Shown here piece after piece: positions 17,441 through 25,873 of a stretch of DNA of 44,472 nt; positions within the stretch are counted from its first letter, which is position 1, and each line of letters starts with the position of its first letter. Position numbers and translations under genes: made by a program. This stretch comes from Planctomycetaceae bacterium. Lineage in GTDB: Bacteria > Planctomycetota > Planctomycetia > Planctomycetales > Planctomycetaceae. The DNA lies in assembly GCA_014762625.1 (NCBI GenBank), contig JABURQ010000110.1, positions 1 through 44,472 of the forward strand, read 5' to 3'. Below the pieces are notes generated by a model, which was not told where the DNA came from, made no database searches, and saw only the letters and a list, made by a program, of their open reading frames with translations.

Positions 17441-18943
17441 TTAACTGTTTGATTTCGACCAGAATTCGTTCAAATAATGATCGAAAACCCCCAATGCCGG
17501 TTTCTGTTTTCCGTCGGCGTCAATCATTCCCGCAAACGGATAACGATGCTGCTTGCGGTCGTCGTAGTTCGTCCAATAGATGCCGACCACCGATTGTTTC
17601 GCCATCAACAGCGGCACCACTTTCCGCGTCCATTCGGCCTGTTTCTCGGGTGTGGGAGGATCGTCTGAATCGGTTTCCGCCGCATGCATGCCTCCGTAAG
17701 AGTCGGGATCGTCCCCGGTCCCGGAGGGATACGCCAACGTCACCTGCAACGGAATCCCCAGGCTTCCCCACAAGTCGAACAGTTCCGAGATTTCCAGAAG
17801 ATCTCGATACCCGGTTTTCCGCGGAGCAAACCCGACTCCCAATTCCACATTCACCGTCGACAGCCCGACTCCCGACCGGATGATGGCATCGATGAACTGC
17901 AAAGGAGACAGACGATGTTCCCCGTTGGAAAGATATCCGCCCCACGGTTGTTCGATCCGGATGGAAAGTTGAATTTCGTCGTCAACCTGTCGGGCGATTT
18001 CGAGCGTTCGCGCGGTGAGCGTCAAACGCTGCTCTTCCGTCAAATCGAGCGCGCCGCCGGTATTGCCGTACGCGCTCACTTCCCAATACCGAATCTTTCC
18101 GAAGTATCTCGTGATGGCGGTTTCGACGAAGTCGCTGACGAAACTTTGCATATTCAGAAAGTCGTCTTTCCACTTCGACAACCAGTTCGGCATCCCCTGG
18201 TCAGTTAAATCGAGCAACGGCCCCGCATGCATGAATAACTTCTGAGCCTGGCACCACTCGACCTGTTGGTCGAGACGATCCCAGTCGTAGGCGCCTTCTT
18301 CCGGCTCGATGTTTCGCCACTCCACGGAAACGAAGGCCGCGTTGAAGGACGAAACAAACGCCTCCTCGTCTTTCTTTTGCGGGAGTGAATCCCCCAGATC
18401 ACAGCCGAGCAAAGAAGGGAGTTGCGTCGATCGGCGGCGATAGATTTCGAGACGCTGTTGGGTATAGGCTGCTGAGAGTAACTCCGCCGCCTGATAAGCC
18501 AGCGTCAACGCTTTCTGGGAAAGCTTGCCACACTCCTCCAGATCATCCTGCTGTTGGACGGCTTTCGCCAGCAGGTGTTGTGCATCTTTCCGCAGCGCGT
18601 GAAAGTTCCTGGGGATCACCATCCCGGCAACCTGCCACGCGCCAAGCTGATCCCTCAGGCGAGCGATTTTTCCGCGAGCCAGTTCCATCGGTAGAATGTA
18701 CGGCTCCTCCCGTTCGGGGAGAGAACAGGTATGGGCGACGGGGCAACCGTAACCCTCAACGGGCCAGCAAATATGAAGCTTGCCGCTCTCCTGCTTTTGA
18801 CGTCGGAGTGTGAGGACATCCCCCTCAGACTCCACGCGGCACGCGAAGACCCGTTTATCGATACCGGTGATGTAAGCTTGATCCCATTCGGGAAGCCGGG
18901 CGAGGAGACCGGGTGGCGAAACCTTGAACCGCATGACACCCAT
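17441..18943 (-). CDS. GH10-like TIM barrel protein with altered active site
   Basis: The 500-residue protein has an N-terminal part of about 170 residues of unknown type and a C-terminal barrel that resembles family 10 xylanases: AAFVSVEWRNIEPEEGAYDW, MHAGPLLDLTD, RYWEVSAYGN, VELGVGFAP and VVGIYWTNYDDR follow the order of the GH10 strands. In true GH10 enzymes the acid/base sits in W-D-V-V-N-E; here the matching segment WEVSAY (287-292) has Ala-Tyr in place of Asn-Glu. The nucleophile strand VNVELGV keeps Glu367. No signal peptide is visible, unusual for a xylanase. The ATG at 18943 has GGAG upstream; a codon at 19009 would add 22 unsupported residues. Hydrolysis of xylan is therefore doubtful; a related glycoside-processing or binding role is possible. 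Confidence 0.7.
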   Translation of the reverse strand: MGVMRFKVSPPGLLARLPEWDQAYITGIDKRVFACRVESEGDVLTLRRQKQESGKLHICWPVEGYGCPVAHTCSLPEREEPYILPMELARGKIARLRDQLGAWQVAGMVIPRNFHALRKDAQHLLAKAVQQQDDLEECGKLSQKALTLAYQAAELLSAAYTQQRLEIYRRRSTQLPSLLGCDLGDSLPQKKDEEAFVSSFNAAFVSVEWRNIEPEEGAYDWDRLDQQVEWCQAQKLFMHAGPLLDLTDQGMPNWLSKWKDDFLNMQSFVSDFVETAITRYFGKIRYWEVSAYGNTGGALDLTEEQRLTLTARTLEIARQVDDEIQLSIRIEQPWGGYLSNGEHRLSPLQFIDAIIRSGVGLSTVNVELGVGFAPRKTGYRDLLEISELFDLWGSLGIPLQVTLAYPSGTGDDPDSYGGMHAAETDSDDPPTPEKQAEWTRKVVPLLMAKQSVVGIYWTNYDDRKQHRYPFAGMIDADGKQKPALGVFDHYLNEFWSKSNS

Positions 18944-19158
18944 TCGATTACTGTCTCCGTGCAGCTTCGATTCTACTGCAATATTCGCTCGTATTAATGA
19001 CCACCGCACCAGCGGTCAAAAGTCTGCGGATCGCTGTTAAGGGCATCTAGTGTAGTCTTGAGTCCGTGCTTGTTCAAGAAGTCGAACAGGGGTAGAGTGC
19101 CGATTAGTTCGCGCAGATTATCGCTTTCTCAATCTCACTCAATGCGTCAAATCATCCC

Positions 19159-20049
19159 ATGGCATCCATTTCGTATTTGAACAGTGACATCCCCGGCCTG
19201 CCGAAAAAGCAGGGAAAAGTCCGGGATCTCTACGATTTCGGCGATCGACTGCTCATGATCGCCTCCGATCGCATCAGCGCGTTCGATTGGGTGATGCCCA
19301 ACGGCATTCCCGACAAAGGACGGGTTTTGACCGGTGTGAGCCTGATGTGGTTTGATGAATTATCGGTCAAAAATCATCTTCTGGGGACGGATCCTGCCGT
19401 CCTCGACCTTCCCGACGGGACCGACCTCGAAAGTCTTCGAGGACGTTCGATGGTCGTCCGCAAAACCGAAGTTGTTCCGATCGAATGTGTCGTGCGCGGT
19501 TATCTCGCCGGCTCCGGCTGGAAAGAATACCAGAAGTCCCAAACCGTTTGCGGCCTTTCGCTTCCCGACGGACTGCAACAAAGTTCCCGACTTCCCGAAC
19601 CGATCTTCACTCCTGCGACGAAAGCCGAAGAGGGACACGACGAAAACATCTCCTTCGAACGGATGGTAGACGAGGTCGGCGCGGAAACCGCCGAACAACT
19701 TCGCGAGATGTCCATCGCCATTTACACACAAGCCTCTCAATACGCGGCGGAACGAGGCGTGATTCTCGCCGATACAAAATTCGAGTTCGGTCGCGTGGAT
19801 GGCGAACTGATTTTGATTGATGAAGTGTTGACTCCCGATAGCTCTCGTTATTGGCCCGCCGATCAGTACGCTCCCGGAGGATCGCAACCTTCCTTCGACA
19901 AACAGTTTGTCCGTGACTGGCTGGAAACCACAGGGTGGGATAAAAACAGCCCCCCGCCCACGCTTCCCGACGAGATCGTCATGAAAACGCGCGATAAGTA
20001 TATCGAAGCCTATCGCCTGCTCGTCGGGCGTGAATTTCCCTGGGCTTGA
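19159..20049 (+). CDS. purC: SAICAR synthase
   Basis: PurC joins CAIR and aspartate with ATP to give SAICAR in purine synthesis. The 296-residue protein has the expected opening [29 protein letters not shown], then [32 protein letters not shown], the flexible middle with [16 protein letters not shown] and the closing [31 protein letters not shown] and [13 protein letters not shown]. The length fits the stand-alone eukaryote-like/long bacterial type. It stands alone, divergent from the GH10-like gene with a 215-nt spacer, and its stop lies 8 nt from the stop of a convergent PfkB kinase. No purine riboswitch structure was recognised upstream. Confidence 0.96.
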   Translation: MASISYLNSDIPGLPKKQGKVRDLYDFGDRLLMIASDRISAFDWVMPNGIPDKGRVLTGVSLMWFDELSVKNHLLGTDPAVLDLPDGTDLESLRGRSMVVRKTEVVPIECVVRGYLAGSGWKEYQKSQTVCGLSLPDGLQQSSRLPEPIFTPATKAEEGHDENISFERMVDEVGAETAEQLREMSIAIYTQASQYAAERGVILADTKFEFGRVDGELILIDEVLTPDSSRYWPADQYAPGGSQPSFDKQFVRDWLETTGWDKNSPPPTLPDEIVMKTRDKYIEAYRLLVGREFPWA

Positions 20050-20057
20050 GAATCTGA

Positions 20058-21011
20058 TCACGCGAGAGTGCGAAATTCGTGTGTGGCGAGAAATTGTTCC
20101 AGTTCCTCGCGATTGAACACACCGGTTGTCGCTCCCAGCGCCTGTACGCAACTCGCGCCGAGAGCACTCCCCATCGCCAGTCGTTCCGAGAAGGACTTGT
20201 CTTCGAGGAGACCGAGAATAAATCCGGCGGAAAAAGCATCGCCGCTTCCGGTTCCATCAAAGAATTCCACGTCGTAGCGATCCGCGCGGAGCGTTTCATC
20301 GCCGAGTGCCACAAGCCCCTCATCCCCGCAAGTAATCACCACCTCTTTCGCCCCCGCTGATCGGAAGCGTTTCGCCTGTTCGAGAGGATTGGACAGACCG
20401 GTAATCGCTTTCCCTTCATCGTTATTGGGGAGAAAGGCATCCGTAAAACGGAGGACCGGAGCAATCCGTTTCCAGAACTCCGCTGCCTTGGGAATGACCA
20501 CATCGAGAACGGTGGTGACTCCCGCAGCTTGCGCGTCCTTGAAAAGTTGGACGACCTCCTCCACGGACCAGATGTCAGAAATGCAGTACCCTCCCAGATA
20601 GAGTACCCGCAGATCCTGAAACAGCCCGCGATCGATGCTGGAGGGGGAGAACAGATCGTTGGCGCCCGTCGAATGGATGAAACGACGATCGTCGCCGCGT
20701 ACCGGAATGATTAACGATGCCGAGGTGGGATGCGTTTCGGAGACAGTCAGCCAATCGATGCCGACTCCCGCTTCCCGAAGAAATTTGAGGGAGAAATCGC
20801 CGAGGGCGTCAGCCCCCACCGCACCGCAGAATTGAACCTTTCGCCCCAACTTCGTGAGATCGACGGAGACGTTCGCGGCACAACCGCCGATGGTGATCGT
20901 GGTCCCTTCCGTCAACACCAGTTCGCCCGAATTAGGGAGACGTTCGATCGGTTCGCACACATGATCGGCGACCACAATCCCGGCACAAAGACAATCAATG
21001 GACGCGTTCAT
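20058..21011 (-). CDS. PfkB-family carbohydrate kinase
   Basis: The family phosphorylates sugars or nucleosides with ATP. With the ATG at 21011 the protein has 317 residues. It shows the N-terminal glycine motif TIGGCAANVSVDLTKLG, the sugar-site strand LIIPVRGDDRRFIHSTGAND, and the ATP/anion-hole motif DGTGSGDAFSAGFILGLL near 252-269 with the catalytic Asp258. Ribokinase, fructokinase and adenosine kinase share these features, so the substrate is open. A TTG at 21056 would add 15 residues that do not fit the family start. It is preceded on the same strand by a DUF2062 gene and may belong to that leftward run. Confidence 0.88.
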   Translation of the reverse strand: MNASIDCLCAGIVVADHVCEPIERLPNSGELVLTEGTTITIGGCAANVSVDLTKLGRKVQFCGAVGADALGDFSLKFLREAGVGIDWLTVSETHPTSASLIIPVRGDDRRFIHSTGANDLFSPSSIDRGLFQDLRVLYLGGYCISDIWSVEEVVQLFKDAQAAGVTTVLDVVIPKAAEFWKRIAPVLRFTDAFLPNNDEGKAITGLSNPLEQAKRFRSAGAKEVVITCGDEGLVALGDETLRADRYDVEFFDGTGSGDAFSAGFILGLLEDKSFSERLAMGSALGASCVQALGATTGVFNREELEQFLATHEFRTLA

Positions 21012-21092
21012 CACAGGGGCTTTCTCGAAAGACAATTTTGTCTCAGTATCTTTCAAGAGACATCGACGATCAAGCGTTGTATGGCGACGAGA

Positions 21093-21647
21093 TCAAGCGA
21101 CCATCGATTCCGTTTGTTCGGTCCTGGTGGAATCCTCGACAACCTGCGGTTCAGCCTCGCTACGAAACCATTGCAGCAACCAACGCATCAACGGATAAGT
21201 GAGAATACCGCCCGGAATCGCGATGATCGCTGTTCCAATCAACAGTGGTTGTCCCAACCCGATTACCAGTTCGACAATCGTGTTCCACCATTCCGCGAAG
21301 TTGTTGTATTCAAGGATGGCGGCGAATTGGGCGCGACTCACTTCTCCCCCCACAAAGAAAGAGCCCGTTTTGTAGAGCGCCCAGTAAATGGGGACAATCG
21401 TAATCGGATTGGAAATGTAAACCGCCATCAGAGCGGCCATGACGTTAAACCGGAAAAATCGGCGCGTCAGAGCAGAGAGAATCATGACCGTGAGCATCTG
21501 AGCTCCGACCGTCGGCGTAAGCCCCAGGAAGACTCCGATCGACGTTCCCAACGCAATCGCGTGCTCGGTATCATCGAGCATCAGCAGCGAACGCAGAAGA
21601 TGCCGCGGTCGAGGCGAAATTGTAATTTTGGGAGACTTGCCATTCAT
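21093..21647 (-). CDS. DUF2062 membrane protein
   Basis: The 184-residue protein matches the DUF2062 pattern: a basic start, HAIALGTSIGVFLGLTPTVGAQML in the first hydrophobic region, then MAVYISNPITIVPIYWALYKTG, and a final hydrophobic pair with LLIGTAIIAIPGGILTYPLMRWL. About four membrane segments are visible. The domain is widespread and its biochemical role is not settled. It lies 68 nt downstream of the TlpA-like lipoprotein and about 80 nt upstream of the PfkB kinase, all on the minus strand. Confidence 0.85.
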   Translation of the reverse strand: MNGKSPKITISPRPRHLLRSLLMLDDTEHAIALGTSIGVFLGLTPTVGAQMLTVMILSALTRRFFRFNVMAALMAVYISNPITIVPIYWALYKTGSFFVGGEVSRAQFAAILEYNNFAEWWNTIVELVIGLGQPLLIGTAIIAIPGGILTYPLMRWLLQWFRSEAEPQVVEDSTRTEQTESMVA

Positions 21648-21715
21648 GAACGGTCTTCGGCGATCGACTGGGGAGATCCGTCTATGCTCGGAACGAGTCT
21701 TCGCCCCCGGACGGA

Positions 21716-22345
21716 TTATTCGGTCGTTTCCAACAGTGACTTCACCTTCGGAAGGATATGCTCCTCATACGTGAACTCGTCACCGTATTTTTGTTCGTCG
21801 TTATCAAACCGTTCGACAAGTTCTCCCTCCGGTCCAAAAACATAGACCGCAGGAATCGAAGCGAGGTCGATTTTCAGGAAAATTTCATCGGCGGCTTCCG
21901 TGCATAGGTAATTATCGAACTTTGCGTTCTGCGCGCTGAGGAATTTCCGGACTTGTTCTTCGTAATATTTCGGAGGTTTGGACGAAATACCGATGTAATC
22001 GGTACTGCATGAGAGACAAACGACCTGCTCGGGATATTTTTCACTCAATGCGACGAGATTCGGAAATTCCCGCAGACACGGCTGACACGACGTGGACCAC
22101 ACATCCAGAACCACCACTTTACCTGGGTGAGACTTGGTAGCTTCCATCACTTCCTCCCAGGTCGCCTTGGTCAACTTGACCTCCTCGGGAGCCGGAGCTG
22201 GCTCTTGTTGCTCGGCGGATTCTTCCACTTCAGCAGAGCCTTCGGCGGCAGACTGATTCGATTCGACTTGCGCTTCGCCGTCACAACCCGCCAGCAGAAT
22301 CATCAACGGAATCAGGAGCACACATTTCCAGAACAGATTCAACAT
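21716..22345 (-). CDS. TlpA-like thioredoxin-fold lipoprotein
   Basis: The 209-residue precursor begins with a lipoprotein signal (LLAGC, lipid Cys21), then an acidic linker of about 35 residues, then a TlpA/ResA-type thioredoxin domain. The redox motif CQPC is at 87-90 within VVVLDVWSTSCQPCLREFP, and the cis-Pro loop is in LASIPAVYVFGPEG. ResA/TlpA proteins keep cysteines reduced, often those of c-type cytochromes during heme attachment. That fits the context: a two-heme c-type cytochrome gene ends 9 nt upstream on the same strand. The extra Cys pairs in the domain (VVCLSC and LCTEAA) are unusual. A role in maturation of that cytochrome is inference from neighbourhood. Confidence 0.85.
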   Translation of the reverse strand: MLNLFWKCVLLIPLMILLAGCDGEAQVESNQSAAEGSAEVEESAEQQEPAPAPEEVKLTKATWEEVMEATKSHPGKVVVLDVWSTSCQPCLREFPNLVALSEKYPEQVVCLSCSTDYIGISSKPPKYYEEQVRKFLSAQNAKFDNYLCTEAADEIFLKIDLASIPAVYVFGPEGELVERFDNDEQKYGDEFTYEEHILPKVKSLLETTE

Positions 22346-22354
22346 AGATCACCT

Positions 22355-24208
22355 TTATCGTTCAACTTTTTTGAGTCCAGCCGCTTTCGCCGCGGGGACC
22401 GGGTCTTCGTAAGGCAACGCTTTCAGAAACTCCACCAGATCGTCTATCTCGGCGTCGGACAAATGGCTGGTGGTGCCGTGTTTGTCGTCGGAATTATAGG
22501 TGGTCAGTACCTCATTCAACGTTTCCGCTTTTCCGTGATGCAGATACGGAGCCGTGCGATAGACGCCGAGAAGCGTGGGAGTATCGTATTTCGGCCCCAT
22601 CAATTCAGACGGATCGTCCTCGCCGGTTCCCACGTTGTGGACTTTCCCGGGCCACACGGGATTGGAATCCGCGAAGAAGGGAGCCTTGTGACATTCCGCG
22701 CATTGAGTTTTGCTGGAGAAAAAGAGTTCCCGCCCTCGCTGGGCCGCCGCGGATAATCCGTTTTTGGAATACGGGCTGAGTGGAATTTTGTGTGAGTTAT
22801 TGTAAACCGTCAGAGCATCGAGCAGCGGTGATTTCCCCGCCAGAGGTTCACCCAACGCTTCAGCGATGCGTCCGAGAACCAATCCTCGCCCCTGCATCAA
22901 CGGTCCCCGAATCGTGTGCTCGAAGTCCTGAGTCTCATCCCGATCGGCCGACCAGTGCAACGGATGAGTCCAGGCGACCGCCGCCAGCGAAGGTGTGTTC
23001 CGCAAACCTTCCGGGTTTTGCCAGGTCCGTCCGTCCGGATCGCCGTCCGGGTGACAACTGGAACACGAAATCCAACGTCGTCCCGTCATCGGTTGCAAAG
23101 CCGTGTAAAATAGGATTTTTCCCGTCCGATGTTCTTCGCTGTAGGGAACTTTGCAGACTTCGATGGCGCGAGTCTGTTGATTAGTCTGGGTGTCGTATTC
23201 CACCACCTGGAAATCGAGTGCGTTATAGACATAGAAGTGCTCTCCATCCGGCGCCACTTTGACGGCTCGCGGGTTATGACCGGTCCGCAGGTAGGAGTCG
23301 TAAACCAGCTCCCGATAGTTATCGTCGAGCACATCGCAGACGAATATGTCGTCGGTCCCGCCGAAGACCACATACAGTTTCTGTCCGTCCGGCGAGAGAT
23401 CGCATTCCCACGGATTCGCCGTCACGAGAGTCCCCCGGAACGAATCCATCGGAATCCGTTTGCGGGGTTTATCGTCCGGTTTCGGCTGGGTGTTGATGAT
23501 GGCGACGTAAGGGAAAATCGAGCCTTCCCCGTGCGCCACGCTGACTTTCGACCTCAGATGCGGCATGTAGGCGCGATCGAGAATTGGGTGCAAAACGATT
23601 TGTCGGGCGAGATTATCGGTACTCAAGCCGGGCCAGTTATTAAGTTCCTCTCCGGTCGCCACATCGAACGAACGAACGGTTCCCGTCAGATATTCGGTGA
23701 CGTATAAGGTGCGATCGTCGGACGCGAGCGCCAATCCACGAGGAAACTTTCCGCCGTCAAATTTTCGCGTTACTTTACCCTGTTTCGCATCGATCTCCAG
23801 AATCTGACCCGGATACTCCAGACACGCATACAGCGTCGAACCGTCGTGATTACTGACAATGCCGTAAGGCTCATCGAACACATCAATCCGGTGCAGAATT
23901 TTTCCAGTGTCGGCGTCGAAGACGACGATTTGATCGTCCCCGTAAATGCAGGCCGCACAACGGTGCGACTGTCCCAGAAATGTCAGCCCCTCCGGTTTAT
24001 ATCCCAGTGGAACCTCACGCAACTTCTCATGCGTTTTCAGATCCACAACCGTCGCGGTCCCCGAATCCCGATTCGTGCAGACCAGTAGTTGACCGTCGGC
24101 GGAAATCTGCATCAACGAGCTCGACGAAGAGCTTTCCGCCGTCGAAACGATCATCCAGCCGCACATCCAGGCAACCACCATCCATGAGAGAGAATTTCGC
24201 ATGCGCAT
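22355..24208 (-). CDS. YVTN beta-propeller fused to di-heme c-type cytochrome domain
   Basis: The 617-residue precursor has a signal peptide (about 1-25), a seven-bladed YVTN-type propeller (about 30-350, with repeats such as LLVCTNRDSGTATVVDL and LYACLEYPGQILEID), and a C-terminal cytochrome region with two heme-attachment motifs, CSSCH at 382-386 and CAECH at 503-507. The second half resembles MauG/di-heme peroxidases (ALTVYNNSHKIPLSPYSKNG, PTLLGVYRTAPYLHHG, with a distal Met or His candidate). It should act in the periplasm, where planctomycetes carry many such fusions. Candidate roles are peroxide reduction or electron transfer to an oxidised cofactor made on the propeller. The TlpA-like gene follows at 9 nt, suggesting shared expression. 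Confidence 0.85.
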   Translation of the reverse strand: MRMRNSLSWMVVAWMCGWMIVSTAESSSSSSLMQISADGQLLVCTNRDSGTATVVDLKTHEKLREVPLGYKPEGLTFLGQSHRCAACIYGDDQIVVFDADTGKILHRIDVFDEPYGIVSNHDGSTLYACLEYPGQILEIDAKQGKVTRKFDGGKFPRGLALASDDRTLYVTEYLTGTVRSFDVATGEELNNWPGLSTDNLARQIVLHPILDRAYMPHLRSKVSVAHGEGSIFPYVAIINTQPKPDDKPRKRIPMDSFRGTLVTANPWECDLSPDGQKLYVVFGGTDDIFVCDVLDDNYRELVYDSYLRTGHNPRAVKVAPDGEHFYVYNALDFQVVEYDTQTNQQTRAIEVCKVPYSEEHRTGKILFYTALQPMTGRRWISCSSCHPDGDPDGRTWQNPEGLRNTPSLAAVAWTHPLHWSADRDETQDFEHTIRGPLMQGRGLVLGRIAEALGEPLAGKSPLLDALTVYNNSHKIPLSPYSKNGLSAAAQRGRELFFSSKTQCAECHKAPFFADSNPVWPGKVHNVGTGEDDPSELMGPKYDTPTLLGVYRTAPYLHHGKAETLNEVLTTYNSDDKHGTTSHLSDAEIDDLVEFLKALPYEDPVPAAKAAGLKKVER

Positions 24209-24449
24209 TTCGGTATCCTGTTGAAGTTCGAAAAAGCCGTCACTTTCATTTTTACCAGAAAACCGGACGTATCAACAGGATCCGATTCAGCGAAGTCGAT
24301 CCGGGTGAACGGGAACTTATCAGGAAAATCCTCATCAATTCTTCAAAAATGAGGAAAAGAGGTGTCCCGAAAAATGTTTCTCAGCCGATGTACTGGTGTG
24401 TTCAGAATGTGAAGAACGCTTCTCATTTCTCACACAACTGACCGAAGAG
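24209..24449. other. Upstream part of the 24.2-24.6 kb intergenic region
   Basis: This stretch lies upstream of the leftward cytochrome gene and should carry its promoter on the minus strand, and the promoter of the plus-strand RNA candidate. I could not identify either with confidence. No coding sequence is seen. Confidence 0.4.
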
Positions 24450-24600
24450 ACAAGAACTTCGCGGCGATCCGTCATCCCCCCCCCTTGCCATAGACAGGGA
24501 GAGACGATGAGGCATCGACCTTGTCCCCAATTCTTCGATCGCTGGTGAGAAGTGTTTTCAATATGCCCCGGGACTCGCTTTTGAGTCCGGGGCCTTTTTT
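24450..24600 (+). ncRNA. Candidate structured small RNA with intrinsic terminator
   Basis: The plus strand, between two leftward genes, folds into a nested set of stems: ACTTC (24456-24460) with GAAGT (24549-24553); CGGCGATC (24462-24469) with GATCGCTG (24537-24544); GACAGGG (24493-24499) with CCTTGTC (24519-24525); and CGATG (24505-24509) with CATCG (24513-24517). A nine-C run at 24476-24484 is unpaired in this model. A GC-rich hairpin at 24565-24593 plus six T (24595-24600) forms a plus-strand terminator that serves no known gene. The 5' end is unknown. It does not match the SRP RNA, tmRNA or RNase P signatures I know; 6S RNA was considered but not established. Confidence 0.5.
24565..24600 (+). 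terminator. Rho-independent terminator on the plus strand
   Basis: GCCCCGGGACTC (24565-24576) pairs with GAGTCCGGGGC (24583-24593), with one bulged G and a 6-nt loop, then C and six T. The T-run exists only on the plus strand, yet both flanking genes are on the minus strand, so it must end an unannotated plus-strand transcript. Confidence 0.85.
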
Positions 24601-24639
24601 CTGGATTCGACGGAAACAGCCCAGTCATCCCGGCTCTCT

Positions 24640-25272
24640 TCAATCGCGTATTTTTTCCCAGCGTCCGCGGTAGATCGTTTCCCCCGATTGTCGCTTCTTG
24701 CGCTCGAAACTGGTGCGATAATCGAGATCGTGTTCGGGAGACTTTTCTGCGGGAGGGGGGAGCGTTTCGAACTGCGGATGATGCTCCATCAATGACGAAA
24801 TCACTTCCCAGTAATCTTCTACATCGGTCCAGGAATGCAACAAGCCGCCGAGTTGAATCACCTCGGCCAACTGATCGGCGAAGTCGTCGGTAAAGAGCCG
24901 ACGGGATTTGTGTTTTTTCTTCCACCACGGATCGGGAAAATAGACATGGGCCGCCTGAACCGAACCGTTCACCACCAGTTTGTCGAGAATCTCGCGCGCG
25001 TCGCCCGAGATGATCCGGGCATTCGGGATCTTCCGTTTGTACAACTTCCCGGCGGCTCGACGAGCCGTTTTGTAATCGAGTTCGATACCGAGGTAATTGA
25101 TGTCGGGATTCGCTTCGCTGGCCTTCCACGTATACAGGCCGCGACCGCAGCCCACATCAAGTTCGACGGGGTTTTCGTTGCCGAAGAACTCGGCCCAGTC
25201 AATCGGTTTCGTTTCCATCTCGTAACTGCGCCGCAGCCACGGAAACATAATCTCACCAGGAGGCGCTCGCAT
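24640..25272 (-). CDS. trmB: tRNA (guanine-N7)-methyltransferase
   Basis: TrmB puts a methyl group on N7 of G46 in tRNA, using S-adenosylmethionine. The 210-residue protein has the SAM motif VELDVGCGRGLYTW at about 37-50, the YLGIELDYKTARRAAGKL strand, GDAREIL, and the family hallmark VYFPDPWWKKKHKSRRLF with the PDPWxKxxH core, then TDVEDYWEV and a C-terminal TSFERKKRQSGETIYRGRW. The ATG at 25272 is used here; an in-frame ATG at 25248 is possible and would lose eight residues. It is the last gene of a leftward run after the HAD hydrolase and FabZ-like genes (49-nt gap). Confidence 0.95.
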   Translation of the reverse strand: MRAPPGEIMFPWLRRSYEMETKPIDWAEFFGNENPVELDVGCGRGLYTWKASEANPDINYLGIELDYKTARRAAGKLYKRKIPNARIISGDAREILDKLVVNGSVQAAHVYFPDPWWKKKHKSRRLFTDDFADQLAEVIQLGGLLHSWTDVEDYWEVISSLMEHHPQFETLPPPAEKSPEHDLDYRTSFERKKRQSGETIYRGRWEKIRD

Positions 25273-25321
25273 CGTGATCTGAGAAGTCTAGAGGAGTCTC
25301 GTCAAAGAACTACAGAAACAA

Positions 25322-25834
25322 TCAGGATTCGCCACCCAGTCGAGAGTTTCGATTGATGGGCACCCCGATCATGTGACCGTTATAAACCATTTTGCCGTCG
25401 ACGAACCCTTGAAAGGCAAATTCCGCCCGACGTTTCGGTTTCACTTTCAGAACCTTGGCCATGATCAAGAGTCGGCTGCCGGGATAAACGGGAGCGCGGA
25501 AGCGAACATTCTCCATCCCCCCGAAGCCCAGAAAATCACCGCCGCCCAGAATATCGTACTTACGGGCGTAAAAGCCGGCCAGTTGAGCCGCGCATTCGCA
25601 GAGAATGACTCCCGGCATCAACGGAAACCCGGGCATATGGCCGGTACACCAGAATTCATCGTCCGTCACATCCTTGTAACCGACCAGGGAATCTGTCTCT
25701 CGATCCACCTTCAAAATTCCGGAGAGCTGCTCCATGGCGTGTCGCTGAGGATTGATTTTTCGGATCTCATCGAGATTAAAAATCGGTTCGGCGTCGCGGA
25801 ACTCTTCCGGATCGTAAAACGGTGCTTCTGGCAT
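25322..25834 (-). CDS. FabZ-like hotdog-fold dehydratase
   Basis: The 170-residue protein has the beta-hydroxyacyl-ACP dehydratase pattern: WCTGHMPGFPLMPGVILCECAAQLAGF at about 82-108, where His84 and Glu98 would be the catalytic pair, and ENVRFRAPVYPGSRLLI further on. It is longer at the N-terminus than FabZ, with an extension that includes INPQRHAMEQLSGILKVDRE. Such planctomycete proteins may be paralogs serving a special lipid or hydrocarbon pathway rather than the housekeeping FabZ; the sequence alone does not say. It lies 39 nt after a HAD hydrolase gene and 49 nt before trmB on the same strand. Confidence 0.82.
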   Translation of the reverse strand: MPEAPFYDPEEFRDAEPIFNLDEIRKINPQRHAMEQLSGILKVDRETDSLVGYKDVTDDEFWCTGHMPGFPLMPGVILCECAAQLAGFYARKYDILGGGDFLGFGGMENVRFRAPVYPGSRLLIMAKVLKVKPKRRAEFAFQGFVDGKMVYNGHMIGVPINRNSRLGGES

Positions 25835-25873
25835 CTTCTATCAACCTTTTGAGACTTGTCCGATCTCCTCCTA

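Noticed and set aside
18944-19158. Purine riboswitch upstream of purC
   Set aside because: No conserved purine-aptamer core or three-way junction could be recognised in the spacer.
20730-21845. Plus-strand open frame across the PfkB and DUF2062 genes
   Set aside because: It spans two unrelated minus-strand genes and their spacer and has no recognisable domain.
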